Assembly: GCF_017356245.1 (NCBI RefSeq)
Contig: NZ_JAFMZZ010000001.1
Coordinates: 3,408,441 to 3,472,440 of the forward strand
Source of the DNA: Bordetella petrii
GTDB taxonomy: Bacteria; Pseudomonadota; Gammaproteobacteria; Burkholderiales; Burkholderiaceae_B
Reading direction: 5' to 3'
Length of the DNA: 64,000 bases
Positions 52,117 to 63,600 of this stretch are shown here, piece by piece (position 1 is the first letter of the stretch; each line of letters starts with the position of its first letter). Both the position numbers and the translations under genes were made by a program. The notes under the pieces are model-generated. The model saw nothing but the letters and a program-made list of their open reading frames with translations. It ran no database searches and was not told the origin of the DNA.

Positions 52117-52938
52117 ATGTCTTTGTCGAATGCCCCGCTGGGCCAGAATGTCGCCTATCCGGCGCACTACGACCCCAGCCTGCTGTTTCCCATTGCCCGC
52201 GCGCCCAACCGGGCCAGCCTGAATCTGTCCGGCCCCCTGCCCTTTGCCGGCGTGGATATCTGGAACGCGTACGAACTGTCGTGGCTGGACCCCAAGGGCA
52301 AGCCGCAGGTCGCCATGGCCACCTTCACGGTGCCCGCCGACAGCCCCCATATCATCGAGTCGAAGTCGTTCAAGCTGTACCTGAACTCGTACAACCAGAC
52401 GCGCCTGGACAGCGCGCAGGTATTGGGCGAACGGCTGGCGGCCGACCTGTCGGCCGCGGCCGGCGCCCCGGTGGGGGTGGACGTGATTCTGCCGGCGCGC
52501 TTCGGCGAACTGGCCATGGCCGAGCTGGACGGCATCGACCTGGACGGGCTGGACGTGGCCATCGACACCTATGCGCCGGACGCCGGGCTGCTGCGCTGCG
52601 CCGCCGGCGCCCCGGTGTCTGAAACGCTGGCATCGCGGCTGCTGAAATCGAACTGCCCGGTCACGGGGCAGCCCGACTGGGCCAGCGTGCAGATCGCCTA
52701 TCGCGGCCGCCCGCTCGACCGGGCCGCGCTGCTGCGCTACCTGGTGTCGTTCCGCGGCCATGCGGAATTCCACGAACACTGCGTGGAGCGCATCTACACC
52801 GACATCATGGCGGCCTGCCAGCCCGAGCAACTGACGGTATATGCGCGCTACACACGGCGCGGCGGGCTGGACATCAACCCCTGGCGCAGCAACGCCGGCA
52901 CGGCGCCGCCGGCCGACGTGCGCACGGCGCGGCAGTAG
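52117..52938 (+). CDS. queF: NADPH-dependent 7-cyano-7-deazaguanine reductase QueF
   Basis: A 273-residue bimodular (long) QueF, which reduces preQ0 to preQ1 in queuosine synthesis. The catalytic Cys is C180 and the proton donor Asp D187 in [14 protein letters not shown]. The QueF substrate motif is [14 protein letters not shown], and the end [14 protein letters not shown] is diagnostic. The ATG at 52117 gives the normal length; an upstream TTG at 52096 is unlikely. Confidence 0.96.
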   Translation: MSLSNAPLGQNVAYPAHYDPSLLFPIARAPNRASLNLSGPLPFAGVDIWNAYELSWLDPKGKPQVAMATFTVPADSPHIIESKSFKLYLNSYNQTRLDSAQVLGERLAADLSAAAGAPVGVDVILPARFGELAMAELDGIDLDGLDVAIDTYAPDAGLLRCAAGAPVSETLASRLLKSNCPVTGQPDWASVQIAYRGRPLDRAALLRYLVSFRGHAEFHEHCVERIYTDIMAACQPEQLTVYARYTRRGGLDINPWRSNAGTAPPADVRTARQ

Positions 52939-52969
52939 CGGCGCGGGCGGCTGCGGCCGCCTGGCGGTG

Positions 52970-54277
52970 TTATTTCTGGGGGCTGTAGTGCTTGCCTGGG
53001 GCCGGCGCCGCGGCCGACGCCTGGCGCGCCTGCACGGCGATCCATTGCGCCAGCAGGGCCGCCACGGCGAAGGCCAGGCCGGCGCCCACCCACGGCCCCT
53101 GGCTGATGCCGGCATCCAGCAGCAGGCCGAAGGCCAGCGGCCCCAGCGCCGAGCCGACATCCATGCCGGAATACACCAGGCCGTACACCGAGCCGATGGT
53201 GCCCTTGGGGGTGACGCGGCGGATCAGCATGTCGCGCGACGGGGCCGCCACGCCGGAACAAAACCCGGCCAGGCCCACCACCGCCGCCGCCAGGCCGGCG
53301 GGCACCAGCCCCAGGGCCAGCACCACCAGTGTCACGCCGGCCAGAATCAGGGCGACGGTAACCGTGCGTTCGGTGCGGGGGGTGGCCGACACCAGGAAGC
53401 CGCCGGCCGCCATGCCCAGGGCCGAGGCCACCATATAGCCCGACAGGGCCGAGCTGGCGGCCACCTTGGACAAATCGTAAAGCTGGCCGAGCAGCGGAAT
53501 GGTGTAGTTCTGCACCGACGACAGCGCGATCGAGGTGCAGGCGAAGAACAGGAAGGCGCCCCACAGGGCCGGCTTGGCCAGCAGCGCCGACAGGGTGGCC
53601 AGCACGCCGTCCTGGGGCGGCGCGGCGGCGGGCGCCTCGGGCCTGGCCTGCGCGGGCTCGGACAGGCGCGCCGCGCCGCCGATCAGGTCGCGGCCCAGGA
53701 TGGTCAGCAGCAGCACCAGCGCCACCAGGCCGGCCGCGCTGAAGGCGGCCACGCGCCAGTCGGCCAGCAAGGTGATGGACGTGATGAACACCGGCGTCAG
53801 GGCCCAGCCCAGGTTGCCCGTCAGGCCGTGCGTGCTGAACGCATGCCCCAGGCGCGGCGCGCTGATGCGGTTGTTCATGATGGAATAGTCGGCCGGATGG
53901 AACACAGAATTGCCGGCGCCGCCCACCACGGCGGCCAGCAGCAGCATGGGGTAGCCGTTGGCCGAACCGATCAGCACGCCCGACAGCACGAAACTGGACA
54001 GGCCGAACCACAGCACCGGCCGGGCGCCGATGCGGTCCACCACGAAGCCGGACGAGGCCTGGCCGACGCCCGACACCACATAGAACGTGGACACCAGCAG
54101 CCCCAGGCGGGCGAAATCCAGGTCGAACGCCGTGCCCAGCGACACGTACAGCGACGGCAGCACCAGCTGGAAGAAATGCGACGAGGCGTGCGCGATGCCG
54201 ATCAGCAGGATGGTGAGCCAGTCGCGGCGGCGTAATTCGGGGGAATCCAGCGTGGCGGTATCTGCGGCGGAAGGCAT
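52970..54277 (-). CDS. MFS transporter (fosmidomycin-resistance Fsr-like)
   Basis: A 435-residue, 12-helix major facilitator protein. Features are IGIAHASSHFFQLVLPSLYVSL near the start, GFVVDRIGARPVLWFG (the loop 2-3 motif), FHPADYSIMNNRI and SATPRTERT. The HPADYS-type segment and GNLGWALTP are typical of Fsr-like drug or small-molecule exporters. It converges with queF and follows pgsA on the minus strand after a hairpin. Substrate unknown. Confidence 0.85.
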   Translation of the reverse strand: MPSAADTATLDSPELRRRDWLTILLIGIAHASSHFFQLVLPSLYVSLGTAFDLDFARLGLLVSTFYVVSGVGQASSGFVVDRIGARPVLWFGLSSFVLSGVLIGSANGYPMLLLAAVVGGAGNSVFHPADYSIMNNRISAPRLGHAFSTHGLTGNLGWALTPVFITSITLLADWRVAAFSAAGLVALVLLLTILGRDLIGGAARLSEPAQARPEAPAAAPPQDGVLATLSALLAKPALWGAFLFFACTSIALSSVQNYTIPLLGQLYDLSKVAASSALSGYMVASALGMAAGGFLVSATPRTERTVTVALILAGVTLVVLALGLVPAGLAAAVVGLAGFCSGVAAPSRDMLIRRVTPKGTIGSVYGLVYSGMDVGSALGPLAFGLLLDAGISQGPWVGAGLAFAVAALLAQWIAVQARQASAAAPAPGKHYSPQK

Positions 54278-54306
54278 GTCAGCGGTGGCCTGTACGGCCG
54301 TGAAAA

Positions 54307-54329
54307 GCGCGGGCACTGCGGGCCCGCGC
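54307..54329 (-). terminator. Probable terminator after pgsA
   Basis: GCGCGGGC at 54307 pairs with GCCCGCGC ending 54329. On the minus strand it is followed by TTTTC, a short U tract. It separates the uvrC-pgsA side from the MFS gene. Confidence 0.5.
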
Positions 54330-54359
54330 GGGTGGATACAAGGTTTCGGACGTGCAGGC

Positions 54360-54932
54360 CTATTGGGATTTCTCGCGGATGGCGGGCCAGGCGCGCTGCA
54401 GGTAATACAGCATGGACCAGACCGTGAGCACGGCCGCGATGACGATCAGCACGTCGCCCAGCAGGCGGCTGGACAGCCCGAACAGCGGCTGGTTGTACAG
54501 CAGGCAGGGAATGGCGACCATCTGGGCGGCGGTCTTGAACTTGCCCAGGCGGTGCACCGCCACGCTGGCGCTGGCGCCGATCTTGGCCATCCATTCGCGC
54601 AGGGCCGAAATGGTGATTTCGCGCCCGATGATGATCAGGGAAATAAAGGCGTCGACCCGCCCCAGGTCGAGCAGCACGATCAGGGCGGCGCAGACCATGA
54701 GCTTGTCGGCGACCGGATCGAGGAACGCGCCGAAGGCCGAGGTCTGGTTCCAGCGGCGCGCCAGCCAGCCGTCGAACCAGTCGGTCAGGGCCGCAATGAT
54801 GAACGCCCAGGCAGCCAGGGTATCGCGCGCCGGCTCGGCCATCCAGGAGCCGGGAATGTAGAAAAGCCCGACCACCAGCGGGATCATGGCGATGCGCAGC
54901 CATGTCAGGATAATAGGGACGTTGATTGGCAT
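54360..54932 (-). CDS. pgsA: CDP-diacylglycerol--glycerol-3-phosphate phosphatidyltransferase
   Basis: A 190-residue phosphatidylglycerophosphate synthase of the inner membrane, starting MPINVPIILTWLRI. The CDP-alcohol phosphotransferase motif is complete in DWFDGWLARRWNQTSAFGAFLDPVADK, read as DWFDGWLARR then GAFLDPVADK. An ATG three codons earlier (54941) is equally possible. It follows uvrC by 45 nt, the conserved uvrC-pgsA order of proteobacteria. Confidence 0.93.
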   Translation of the reverse strand: MPINVPIILTWLRIAMIPLVVGLFYIPGSWMAEPARDTLAAWAFIIAALTDWFDGWLARRWNQTSAFGAFLDPVADKLMVCAALIVLLDLGRVDAFISLIIIGREITISALREWMAKIGASASVAVHRLGKFKTAAQMVAIPCLLYNQPLFGLSSRLLGDVLIVIAAVLTVWSMLYYLQRAWPAIREKSQ

Positions 54933-54977
54933 AATGGGCATATGCTACATCACCCAAGAGAAAAGAGCCCTTCCCCC

Positions 54978-56807
54978 CTATCCTCTTAGGGCTTCGTAGA
55001 TACGCTCGGCCAGGTCGTGCGAAATGCCGTCGACCGAGGCCAGGTCTTCGATGCTGGCGGAGGCCACCCCTGAAAAACCGCCGAACCGCGCCAGCAGCCG
55101 CTGGCGGCGGCGCGCGCCGACGCCTTCGATTTCTTCCAGGCGCGACACATTGCGGGCCTTGGCGCGGCGCGCGCGCATGCCGGTAATGGCGAAACGGTGG
55201 GCTTCGTCGCGCACCTGGGCGATCAGCATCAGGGCGGCCGATTCGCCGCCCAGGGCCACCGGCGGGCGGCCGTCGGCGAATACCAGGGTTTCCAGGCCGA
55301 CCTTGCGCCCTTCCCCCTTGGCCACCCCCACCAGCGTCTGGATGTCGAGCCCCAGTTCGGCGAACACCTGCCGCGCCACCTCGACCTGGCCCTTGCCCCC
55401 GTCGATGAGCACCAGCCCCGGCATGGGCGCCTCGCCGTCGGCCACCTTGCCGAAGCGGCGCGTCAGCACCTGGCGCATGGCGGCGTAGTCGTCGCCGGGC
55501 GTGATGCCGGCGATGTTGTAGCGCCGGTACTGGGCCGGCTGCATGTCATGGTGCAGGAACACCACGCAAGAGGCCTGGGTGGCCTCGCCGGCGGTGTGGC
55601 TGATGTCGAAGCACTCGATGCGCAGGCCGTCCAGCGCGGTTTCGTCGGTGTCCAGGTCGAGCGCCTCGGCCAGCGCCAGCGTGCGCGCGGCGCGCGCGCC
55701 CGATTCGGTCAGGGCGCGGGCCAGCGCCATGTCGGCATTCTTGGCCGCCTGTTCGAGCCAGGCGCGGCGCACGCCCTGCGGCCGGGTCAGCACGCGCGCG
55801 GGGCGCGCGTTGGCCTGCTCGGCCAGCAGGGTCATCAGCCCGGCATCGGGCAAGGCATGCGAGCACACCAGCACGGGCGGCAGCGGGTTGTCGGTGTAAT
55901 GCTGCGCGATGAAGGCCTCGAGCACCTGCGGCGCGTCCTGGCCGTCGACGTGCACCGGAAAGAACGGCTTGTCGCCCAGGTGGCGGCCGGCGCGCACCAT
56001 CGCCAGATTCACGCAGGTTTTGCCGCCTGCGGCGGCCACGGCGATGATGTCGGTGTCTTCGCCGCCCGTGTCTTCCATGGTTTGCTGGTGCAGCACCCGG
56101 GCCAGCGACCCCATCTGGTCGCGCAGCGCGGCGGCCTCTTCGAAGCGCAGCTCGCCGGATGCCTGCAGCATGCGCTGCTCGATCTCGCCCATGACCTCGC
56201 GCGCCTCGCCGTTCAGGAAGCGGCCGGCGCGCGCCACATCGCGCGCGTAGTCGTCGGCCGCGATGGCGCCCACGCAGGGCGCCGAACAGCGGCCGATCTG
56301 GTGCAGCAGACAGGGACGCGAGCGATTGGCGAATACCGTGTCTTCGCAGGTGCGCAGGCGGAACACCTTCTGCAAAATCTGGATGGTTTCGCGCACCGCC
56401 CAGGCATTGGGAAACGGCCCGAAAAACTGGCCGCGCTTGTTGGTGGCGCCGCGGTAGTAGGCGATGCGCGGCCATTCGTGGCCGGTGATGAGCAGGTACG
56501 GGTACGACTTGTCGTCGCGGAACAGGATGTTGTAGCGCGGCCGCAGGCTCTTGATGAGGTTGTTTTCAAGCAGCAGCGCCTCGGCCTCGGAACGCGTGAC
56601 CGTGACCTCGACGCGCGCCACCTTCGCCACCATCTGGGCGATGCGCGGGCTGGCCAGGTTCTTCTGAAAGTACGACGAGACGCGCTTTTTCAGGTCGCGC
56701 GCCTTGCCCACGTACATGACGACGCCGTCGGCGTCGATATGGCGGTACACACCGGGCAGGTGCGGCAGGTCAGCCAGGAACGATTTGAGATTGAATTCGT
56801 CGGGCAT
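54978..56807 (-). CDS. uvrC: Excinuclease ABC subunit C
   Basis: A 609-residue nucleotide-excision-repair nuclease that makes the 3' and 5' cuts. It has an N-terminal GIY-YIG domain ([25 protein letters not shown], in parts), a UvrB-interaction UVR region near [13 protein letters not shown], the RNase H-like domain with [11 protein letters not shown] and [10 protein letters not shown], and C-terminal helix-hairpin-helix motifs ([19 protein letters not shown]). The ATG at 56807 overlaps the nagZ 3' end by 38 nt, while a longer reading adds no homology. Confidence 0.96.
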   Translation of the reverse strand: MPDEFNLKSFLADLPHLPGVYRHIDADGVVMYVGKARDLKKRVSSYFQKNLASPRIAQMVAKVARVEVTVTRSEAEALLLENNLIKSLRPRYNILFRDDKSYPYLLITGHEWPRIAYYRGATNKRGQFFGPFPNAWAVRETIQILQKVFRLRTCEDTVFANRSRPCLLHQIGRCSAPCVGAIAADDYARDVARAGRFLNGEAREVMGEIEQRMLQASGELRFEEAAALRDQMGSLARVLHQQTMEDTGGEDTDIIAVAAAGGKTCVNLAMVRAGRHLGDKPFFPVHVDGQDAPQVLEAFIAQHYTDNPLPPVLVCSHALPDAGLMTLLAEQANARPARVLTRPQGVRRAWLEQAAKNADMALARALTESGARAARTLALAEALDLDTDETALDGLRIECFDISHTAGEATQASCVVFLHHDMQPAQYRRYNIAGITPGDDYAAMRQVLTRRFGKVADGEAPMPGLVLIDGGKGQVEVARQVFAELGLDIQTLVGVAKGEGRKVGLETLVFADGRPPVALGGESAALMLIAQVRDEAHRFAITGMRARRAKARNVSRLEEIEGVGARRRQRLLARFGGFSGVASASIEDLASVDGISHDLAERIYEALRG

Positions 56808-57825
56808 GCTGGTAGCGGGTTTCGGCTTGCAGGGCGTCCCAGCCGGGCGCGGCAAAGCGCGGCATCAGGCGGCGGATGCGGGCCACGGATTCGGCGGCAT
56901 GCGCCACGTCCAGGCGCTGCAGCAGGTCGTCGGCCAGGTCGGGCCGGTTGCACACCAGCACCATGTCGCAACCGGCGCCCAGCGCGGCCTGCGCGCGCGC
57001 CAGGATGTCGCCCGCCACCGTCGCGCCTTCCATGGTGAGGTCGTCGGAAAACACCACGCCGTCGTAGCCCAGCTGGCCACGCAGGATGTCCTGCACCCAG
57101 CGGCGCGAAAAGCCGGCCGGCTGCTTGTCGACCTTGGGGTAGATGACGTGGGCCGGCATGACCGCCGGCAGCACGGCATCGCCCAGCCAGGCATAGGGCG
57201 CGGCGTCGTCTTTCAGGATGCGCTCGAGCGTGCGCGGATCGACCGGCATTTCGTGGTGCGAGTCGGCGCCCACGAAGCCATGCCCCGGGAAATGCTTGCC
57301 GCAGGCGGCCATGCCGGCCTGCGCCAGGCCCTGCGCCAGCGCGCGGGCCAGCATGGCCACCACGCGCGGGTCGCGGTGGAAGGCGCGATTGCCGATGACT
57401 TTGCTGACGCCGTAGTCCAGGTCGAGCACCGGCGTGAAGCTGAGGTCGACGCCGCAGGCCCGCAGTTCGGCCGCCAGCACGTAGCCCGCCTCGGTGGCCA
57501 GGCGCATGGCGGCCAGAGGGTCGCGGTCCCAGGCCTTGCCCAGCGCCTGCATGGCGGGCAGCGGCGTGAAGCCGTCGTCGCGGAAGCGCTGCACCCGGCC
57601 GCCTTCGTGGTCGACCGCGATCAGCAGGGGCTCGCCGCGGGCGCGGTGGATTTTGCGGGTCAGCGCGCACAGCTGCTTGCGGTTTTCGAAGTTGCGGGCG
57701 AACAGGATCACCCCGCCCACCAGCGGGTGCCGCAGGCGGCGCTTTTCGTCTTTGGTGAGCGTGGTGCCGGCCACATCGACCATTACCGGGCCGGGCGGCA
57801 GCGGGGTTTTGCTTTTCTTGGCCAT
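56770..57825 (-). CDS. nagZ: Beta-N-acetylhexosaminidase NagZ
   Basis: A 351-residue family 3 glycosidase that removes GlcNAc from muropeptides in cell-wall recycling. The catalytic loop is [19 protein letters not shown] with the general-base His/Asp dyad. The nucleophile Asp is in [12 protein letters not shown], and [14 protein letters not shown] is conserved. It overlaps uvrC by 38 nt and follows acpS by 42 nt. Confidence 0.94.
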   Translation of the reverse strand: MAKKSKTPLPPGPVMVDVAGTTLTKDEKRRLRHPLVGGVILFARNFENRKQLCALTRKIHRARGEPLLIAVDHEGGRVQRFRDDGFTPLPAMQALGKAWDRDPLAAMRLATEAGYVLAAELRACGVDLSFTPVLDLDYGVSKVIGNRAFHRDPRVVAMLARALAQGLAQAGMAACGKHFPGHGFVGADSHHEMPVDPRTLERILKDDAAPYAWLGDAVLPAVMPAHVIYPKVDKQPAGFSRRWVQDILRGQLGYDGVVFSDDLTMEGATVAGDILARAQAALGAGCDMVLVCNRPDLADDLLQRLDVAHAAESVARIRRLMPRFAAPGWDALQAETRYQHARRIQSQIVPG

Positions 57826-57867
57826 ATGGGGATCAGTCCTTGGATATGCGGAAATGGCGAACCGGCC

Positions 57868-58305
57868 TCAGGGCTTGCGCTCGACCACCACATAAGCGGC
57901 GGCCAGGTCGGATTCGTCGGTAATGGAAACATGGGCGGCGCCGAAGCGCGGCTGGTACCACTGCAGCAGGCTGGGCGCCAGCACCAGCACCGGCCGGCCG
58001 CCCGGCGCATTGAGCGTTTGCACGCGCGTCCAGGTCATGGGCATGCGCATGCCCAGGCCGATGGCCTTGGAAAAGGCTTCTTTGGCGGCAAAGCGCGTGG
58101 CCAGGAAGCGCACCCCGCGGGCCGGGTCGCGGGCGCGGCGCGCGTGGAATTTCTGCAATTCTTCCGGGCCCAGGATTTTTTCGGCGAAGCGGTCGCCATG
58201 GCGTGCCAGCGCGCGCTCGATGCGGTCGATGCGCAGCAGGTCCATGCCGATGCCGGCGATGCCGCCGGATGGCTGAAAAGAAGAAATGACGGGCGTATCG
58301 GACAT
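57868..58305 (-). CDS. acpS: Holo-acyl-carrier-protein synthase
   Basis: A 145-residue 4'-phosphopantetheinyl transferase. The Mg-binding motifs are [16 protein letters not shown] and [15 protein letters not shown]; the C-terminus [15 protein letters not shown] is typical. The ATG at 58305 is preferred, though the 17 residues before the conserved start are more than usual. It activates ACP for fatty acid synthesis. It follows pdxJ by 84 nt. Confidence 0.95.
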   Translation of the reverse strand: MSDTPVISSFQPSGGIAGIGMDLLRIDRIERALARHGDRFAEKILGPEELQKFHARRARDPARGVRFLATRFAAKEAFSKAIGLGMRMPMTWTRVQTLNAPGGRPVLVLAPSLLQWYQPRFGAAHVSITDESDLAAAYVVVERKP

Positions 58306-58389
58306 CGGGTTCGGGGTCGGCACACGGAACGCGGGGCGGCCTCCACCCCGCATCTGGAATGATACGCGACCGGGCCCCGTCCGGCGCGG

Positions 58390-59130
58390 CTAGCGGCCCC
58401 GCAACGCCTGCCCGCGGGCCTGCACCATCAGGGCCTTCATGTCGCGCACGGCTTTTTCCCAGCCGTCGAACACGGCCTGGGCCACGATGGCATGGCCGAT
58501 GTTGAGTTCGGCGATGCCGTCGAGCGCCGCGATGGGCGCCACGTTGCCGTAATGCAGGCCGTGGCCGGCATTGACCCGCATGCCGTGGCGCAGGCCCTCG
58601 GCCAGCGCCGCGCGCAAGCGGTCGAGTTCGGGCCCGGCCTGGCCTTCGGGGGCCTCGGCGTAGGCGCCGGTGTGCAGTTCGATGACCGTGGCGCCCGCCT
58701 GGGCGGCGGCCTGGATCTGGGCCGGCTCGGGGTCGATGAACAGCGACACCCGGATGCCGGCGTCGTGCAGGCGCGCCACGGCGTCGCGCACGCTGTCCAG
58801 CGCGCCGGCGACTTCCAGCCCGCCCTCGGTGGTGAGCTCGGTGCGCTTTTCGGGCACCAGGCACACGTCGCTGGGGCGCACGGCGCAGGCGATATCGAGC
58901 ATTTCCGGCGTGATGGCGCACTCGAGGTTCATGCGGGTGCGCAGCAGCGGCCGCATGGCGTGCACGTCGGCATCCTGGATATGGCGGCGGTCTTCGCGCA
59001 GATGCAGGGTGATCAGGTCGGCGCCCGCGTCTTCGGCGCGCAGCGCCGCCGCCACCGGATCGGGATAGGCCGTGTGGCGCTGCTGCCGCAGCGTCGCCAC
59101 GTGATCGATGTTGACGCCCAGTTCTATCAT
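58390..59130 (-). CDS. pdxJ: Pyridoxine 5'-phosphate synthase
   Basis: A 246-residue TIM-barrel enzyme that makes pyridoxine 5'-phosphate, the last ring-closing step of vitamin B6 synthesis. Hallmarks are [32 protein letters not shown] and [12 protein letters not shown], which carry the active-site His and Glu. Its ATG overlaps the stop codon of the efflux outer-membrane gene by 4 nt, so its translation is tied to the pump genes. pdxJ-acpS is a conserved pair. Confidence 0.96.
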   Translation of the reverse strand: MIELGVNIDHVATLRQQRHTAYPDPVAAALRAEDAGADLITLHLREDRRHIQDADVHAMRPLLRTRMNLECAITPEMLDIACAVRPSDVCLVPEKRTELTTEGGLEVAGALDSVRDAVARLHDAGIRVSLFIDPEPAQIQAAAQAGATVIELHTGAYAEAPEGQAGPELDRLRAALAEGLRHGMRVNAGHGLHYGNVAPIAALDGIAELNIGHAIVAQAVFDGWEKAVRDMKALMVQARGQALRGR

Positions 59131-60629
59131 GGTGCTTTCGCGGAAGATACCTGCGTGGCTTCGTTCCAGCCGCCGCCCAGCGCCTTGTACAGTTCGACGC
59201 GGTTGTTCAGGGCCTCCAGGCCGGCCTGCACCAGGCCCAGCTGCGCGCTGAAGAAATCGACCTGTGCGGTCTGCACCTGCAGGTAGTTGTCGATGCCGTT
59301 GGTATAGCGCAGGTTCGACAATTCCAGCGTGCGGGCGGTGGACGTCTGCAGCGAGCGCAGCGCGTCGAGCTGCGCGCTGTACGTGGCTTCGCCGGCCAGC
59401 GCGTCCGAGACTTCCTGGAACGCCTGCTGGATGGTCTGCTCGTACTGCGCCACCGCGATGTTGTCGCGCGCCTTGGCCACGTTCAGCCCTTCGCGGATGC
59501 TGCCGCCGGCGAAGATGGGCGTGGTGATGGACGGCGTGAAATTCCAGGCCCGTTGCCCGCCCTCGAACAGCGAGCCCATCGAGGTGCTGGCAAAGCCCAG
59601 CATGCCCGTCAGCGAAATGGTGGGAAAGAACGCCGCGCGGGCCGCGCCGATGTTGGCATTGGCGGCCTTGAGCTGGTTCTCGGCCGCCATGATGTCGGGA
59701 CGGCGCTCGAGCAGGTCGGACGGCAGGCCGGCCGGCACGGTGGCCAGCAGCTGGTCGCGGCCGAACTCGGCGGGCGCCGGCAGGTCGGCCGGCAGCGGCG
59801 TGCCCACCAGCACGGTCAGCGCGTTGATGGACTGCGCCCGCACCCGCGCCAGCTGCGCCAGGTCGGCCGAGGCCGAATCGAGCAGGCCCCTGGACTGGTT
59901 CAGCTCGAGCTCGGACGCCACACCGCCGTCGAAGCGGCGCTTGACCAGGTTGTAGGACTCCTGGCGCGAGGCCAGCGTCTTGCGGGTCAGGTCGAGCTGG
60001 ACCTCGGCGGCGCGCTGCGTGAAATACGCCTGCGCCACCGCGCCCACCAGGGTGATGTGCACGCTGCGCTGCGCCTGCTCGGTGGCCAGGTACTGCTGGT
60101 AGGCCGCTTCGGACAGGTTGCGCAACCGGCCGAACAGGTCGATTTCGAAAGTGGTAAGGCCGATGCCCGCCTGGAAGGTGTTGCCCACCGTGTCGGTGCC
60201 CGTCGGGCTCATGTTGGCCGGCACGCGCTGGCGCGTGCCGTCGGTGCCGGCGCCGATGCTGGGCCACTGGGCGCCGCGCTGCACGCCGTACTGGGCGCGC
60301 GCTTCTTCGACGCGCTGCACCGCCACGCGCAGGTCGCGGTTATTGACCAGCGACAGCTCGATCAGCGCCTGCAGGCGCGGGTCGCGGAAGAAGTCGCGCC
60401 AGCCGATGTCGGCCGCCGGCACGCTGCCCTGCGGCGCCACCGCCTGGGCGGGCTGTTCGGACAGCGACGTGGGCTGGTCGTAGCCGCCGTACTGCACCTT
60501 GGGCTGCGCCGGCCAGTCGCCCGGCACGGGCGATTCGGGGCGCTGGTAATCGGGGGCCAGCGAGCAGCCGGCCAGCACCGCTGCCAGGCATGCCGACAGC
60601 GCGGTTCGTTTGTACATCAGGGCTGTCAT
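59127..60629 (-). CDS. RND efflux outer-membrane lipoprotein (OprM/NodT family)
   Basis: A 500-residue TolC-like channel subunit. It is a lipoprotein ([17 protein letters not shown], Cys near residue 22) with two outer membrane efflux repeats: [13 protein letters not shown] in the first, and [31 protein letters not shown] (key part RRPDIMAAE and GAARAAFFP) and [16 protein letters not shown] in the second. It follows the RND permease gene with a 4-nt overlap, and forms the exit duct of the tripartite pump. OprM- and AxyM-type proteins are the nearest recall. Confidence 0.94.
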   Translation of the reverse strand: MTALMYKRTALSACLAAVLAGCSLAPDYQRPESPVPGDWPAQPKVQYGGYDQPTSLSEQPAQAVAPQGSVPAADIGWRDFFRDPRLQALIELSLVNNRDLRVAVQRVEEARAQYGVQRGAQWPSIGAGTDGTRQRVPANMSPTGTDTVGNTFQAGIGLTTFEIDLFGRLRNLSEAAYQQYLATEQAQRSVHITLVGAVAQAYFTQRAAEVQLDLTRKTLASRQESYNLVKRRFDGGVASELELNQSRGLLDSASADLAQLARVRAQSINALTVLVGTPLPADLPAPAEFGRDQLLATVPAGLPSDLLERRPDIMAAENQLKAANANIGAARAAFFPTISLTGMLGFASTSMGSLFEGGQRAWNFTPSITTPIFAGGSIREGLNVAKARDNIAVAQYEQTIQQAFQEVSDALAGEATYSAQLDALRSLQTSTARTLELSNLRYTNGIDNYLQVQTAQVDFFSAQLGLVQAGLEALNNRVELYKALGGGWNEATQVSSAKAP

Positions 60630-63600
60630 TCCTTGCCCTCCTGGCCGGGCGCCGCGGACGGCCCGCTGCCGGATTGGTCGGACTCGGCCTCGCGGGCGCG
60701 CTTGGCGGCCTGCTCGGCTTCGAATTCCTTCAGTTCATTACCCAGCAGGCGCGGCTTGGTCTTGAAGAAGCTGAGCACCACCACGAAGAACGTCGGCACG
60801 AAAATCACGGCGAACGGCGTGGCCGCCAGCATGCCGCCCAGCACGCCGATGCCCACCGCGCGCTGGCTGGCCGCGCCCGCGCCGGTGGCGATGGCCAGCG
60901 GGATCACGCCCAGGATGAAGGCCAGCGAGGTCATCAGGATGGGGCGGAAGCGCAGGCGCGCCGCCTCGACCGTGGCCTCGTACAGCCCCATGCCGCGAGC
61001 GTACTGGTCTTTGGCGAATTCGACGATTAGGATGGCGTTCTTGGCGGCCAGGCCGATAACAGTGACCATGCCCACCTGGAAGTACACGTCGTTGGACATG
61101 CCCAGAACGGACACCAGCGCCACCGCGCCCAGCATGCCCAGCGGCACCACCAGCATCACCGACAGCGGGATGGCCCAGCTTTCGTACAGGGCTGCCAGCA
61201 CCAGGAACACCACCAGCAGCGACAGGCCCATCAGGATGGGAGCCTGGCTGCCCGCCTGGCGCTCTTGGTACGACAGGCCGTTCCACTCGTAGCCGAAGCC
61301 CGACGGCAGCTGGCCCACCAGGCGTTCCATTTCGGCCATGGCCTCGCCCGTGGTGTAGCCGGGCGCCGCGTCGCCGCCGATACGCATCGACTCGTAGCTG
61401 TTGTAGCGCACCACCTGCACCGGGCCCTGGGTCCACTTGGCCGACACGAAGCTCGACAGGGGCACCATGCCGCCCTGGGTATTGTTGACGTTCATCTTGA
61501 GGATGTCGTCGACCTGCATGCGATGGCGCGCCTCGGCCTGCACCCAGATGTTCTGCATGCGGCCCATGTTGGGGAACTTGTCGATGTAGGCCGAGCCCAG
61601 CGCCGTGGAAAGCAGCGTGGCGGCCGCGTCGAAGTCCACGCCCAGGGCGGCGGCCTTGTCGCGGTCGATGGTCAGGTTCAGCTGCGGCCCCTCGCCCAGG
61701 CCCGTGATGCGCACCTGCGACAGCACGGGGCTCTTCATGGCCATGCCCATCAGCTGGGCGGTGGCCTGGGCCAGCGCCGCGGTGCCCGCGTTGGCGCGGT
61801 CCTGCAGGCGGAAGTCGAAGCCGCTGGCGTTGCCCAGCGAAGAAATGGCGGGCGGCACCAGCGTGAACACCTGTGCGTCGTGGATACCCATCAATTGCTT
61901 CTGGAAGGCGGCGAACGCGATCGCGCCGGCCGAATCCTTGGGGTCCTTGCGCTCCGAGAAGTCTTTCAGGGTCGAGAACGCGATGGCCGCGTTCAGGCCG
62001 TTGCCGTTGAAGCTGTAGCCCTGCACCGTGATGATGTTCTCCACCGCGGGCAGCGACATGAAATAGCTTTCGACCTGCTCGAGCACCTCGACCGTGCGGT
62101 TGGCGCTGGCGCCGGTGGGCAGCTCGATGTTGCTGACCACGTAGCCCTGGTCTTCCTCGGGCAGGAACGACGACGGCAGGCGCAAGTACAGCCAGCCCAG
62201 CAGCACCACCAGCAACAGGAAGAACAGCATCATGCGCCCCCCCTTGTGCAGGATGCGCGCCACCCAGTTCTGGTAGTGGTGCGTGGTGGCGTCGAAGCGG
62301 CGGTTGAACCAGCCGAAAAAGCCCTTCTTGTCGACGTGGTGACCCTTCGGGATGGGCTTCAGGATGGTGGCGCACAGCGCCGGCGTGAAGGTCAGCGCCA
62401 GGAAGGCCGAGAAGAAGATCGAGACGGCCATGGCCACCGAGAACTGGCGGTAGATGACGCCCACCGAGCCGCTCATGAAGGCCAGCGGCAGGAACACCGT
62501 GACCAGCACCAGCGTGATGCCCACGATGGCGCCGCTGATCTGCGGCATGGCCTTCTTGGTGGCCTCTTTGGGCGGCAGCCCTTCGGCGGCCATGATGCGC
62601 TCGACGTTCTCGACCACCACGATGGCGTCGTCCACCAGGATGCCGATGGCCAGCACCATGGCGAACATGGTCAGCACGTTGATGGAAAAGCCCAGCGCCA
62701 GCATCACCGCGAAGGCGCCCAGCATGGCCACCGGCACCACCAGGGCCGGGATCAGCGTATAGCGCACGTTCTGCAGGAACAGGAACATCACCAGGAACAC
62801 CAGCACCATGGCTTCGCCCAGCGTGTGCACCACCTGTTCGATGGAGATCTTGACGTAAGGCGCGGTGTCGTACGGGATGTCGTACTTGATGTTGCCCGGG
62901 AAATACTGGGACAGCGATTCCATCTGCGCCCGCACGCCCTCGGCCGTGGCCAGGGCGTTGGCATCGGGCGACAGCACGATGGCGAAGGCGGCGGTGGGCT
63001 TGCCGTTCAGGCGCGCGCCGAACTGGTAGTTGTCGGCACCGACCTCGATGCGCGCCACATCGCGCAGCCGCACCGACGAGCCGTCGGTATTGGCGCGCAG
63101 CACGATGTTGCCGAAGGCCTCTACCGACGACAGCTGCCCGTTGACGATGACCGTGGCGGTGGAGCGCTGGCTGTCGGGGTTGGGCGGCGCGCCCATGCTG
63201 CCGGCCGAGATCAGCACGTTCTGCCGGCTGATGGCGGCGTTGACCTCGGCCGCGCTCAGATTGAAGCCCACCAGCTTGTCGGGGTCGATCCAGACGCGCA
63301 TGGCGCGCGGCGCGGCGAACAGCTGGAACTGCCCCACGCCGGGCACGCGCGAGACCGGGTTCTGGACGTTGCGGGTGATGTAGTCCGCCAGCGCGGTCTG
63401 GTCCAGCGTGCCGTCGGTGGACGACAGCGTGACGATCATCAGGAAGCCGGCGCTGGTCTGTTCGTACTGGATGCCCTGCTGGTTCACGGCCACCGGCAGC
63501 TGCGCGGACACGTTGGACACGCGGTTCTGCACGTCGACCTGCGCCAGATCGGGGTCGGTGCCCGGCGCGAAGGTGGCGGTAATTTGCGACTGGCCGTACG

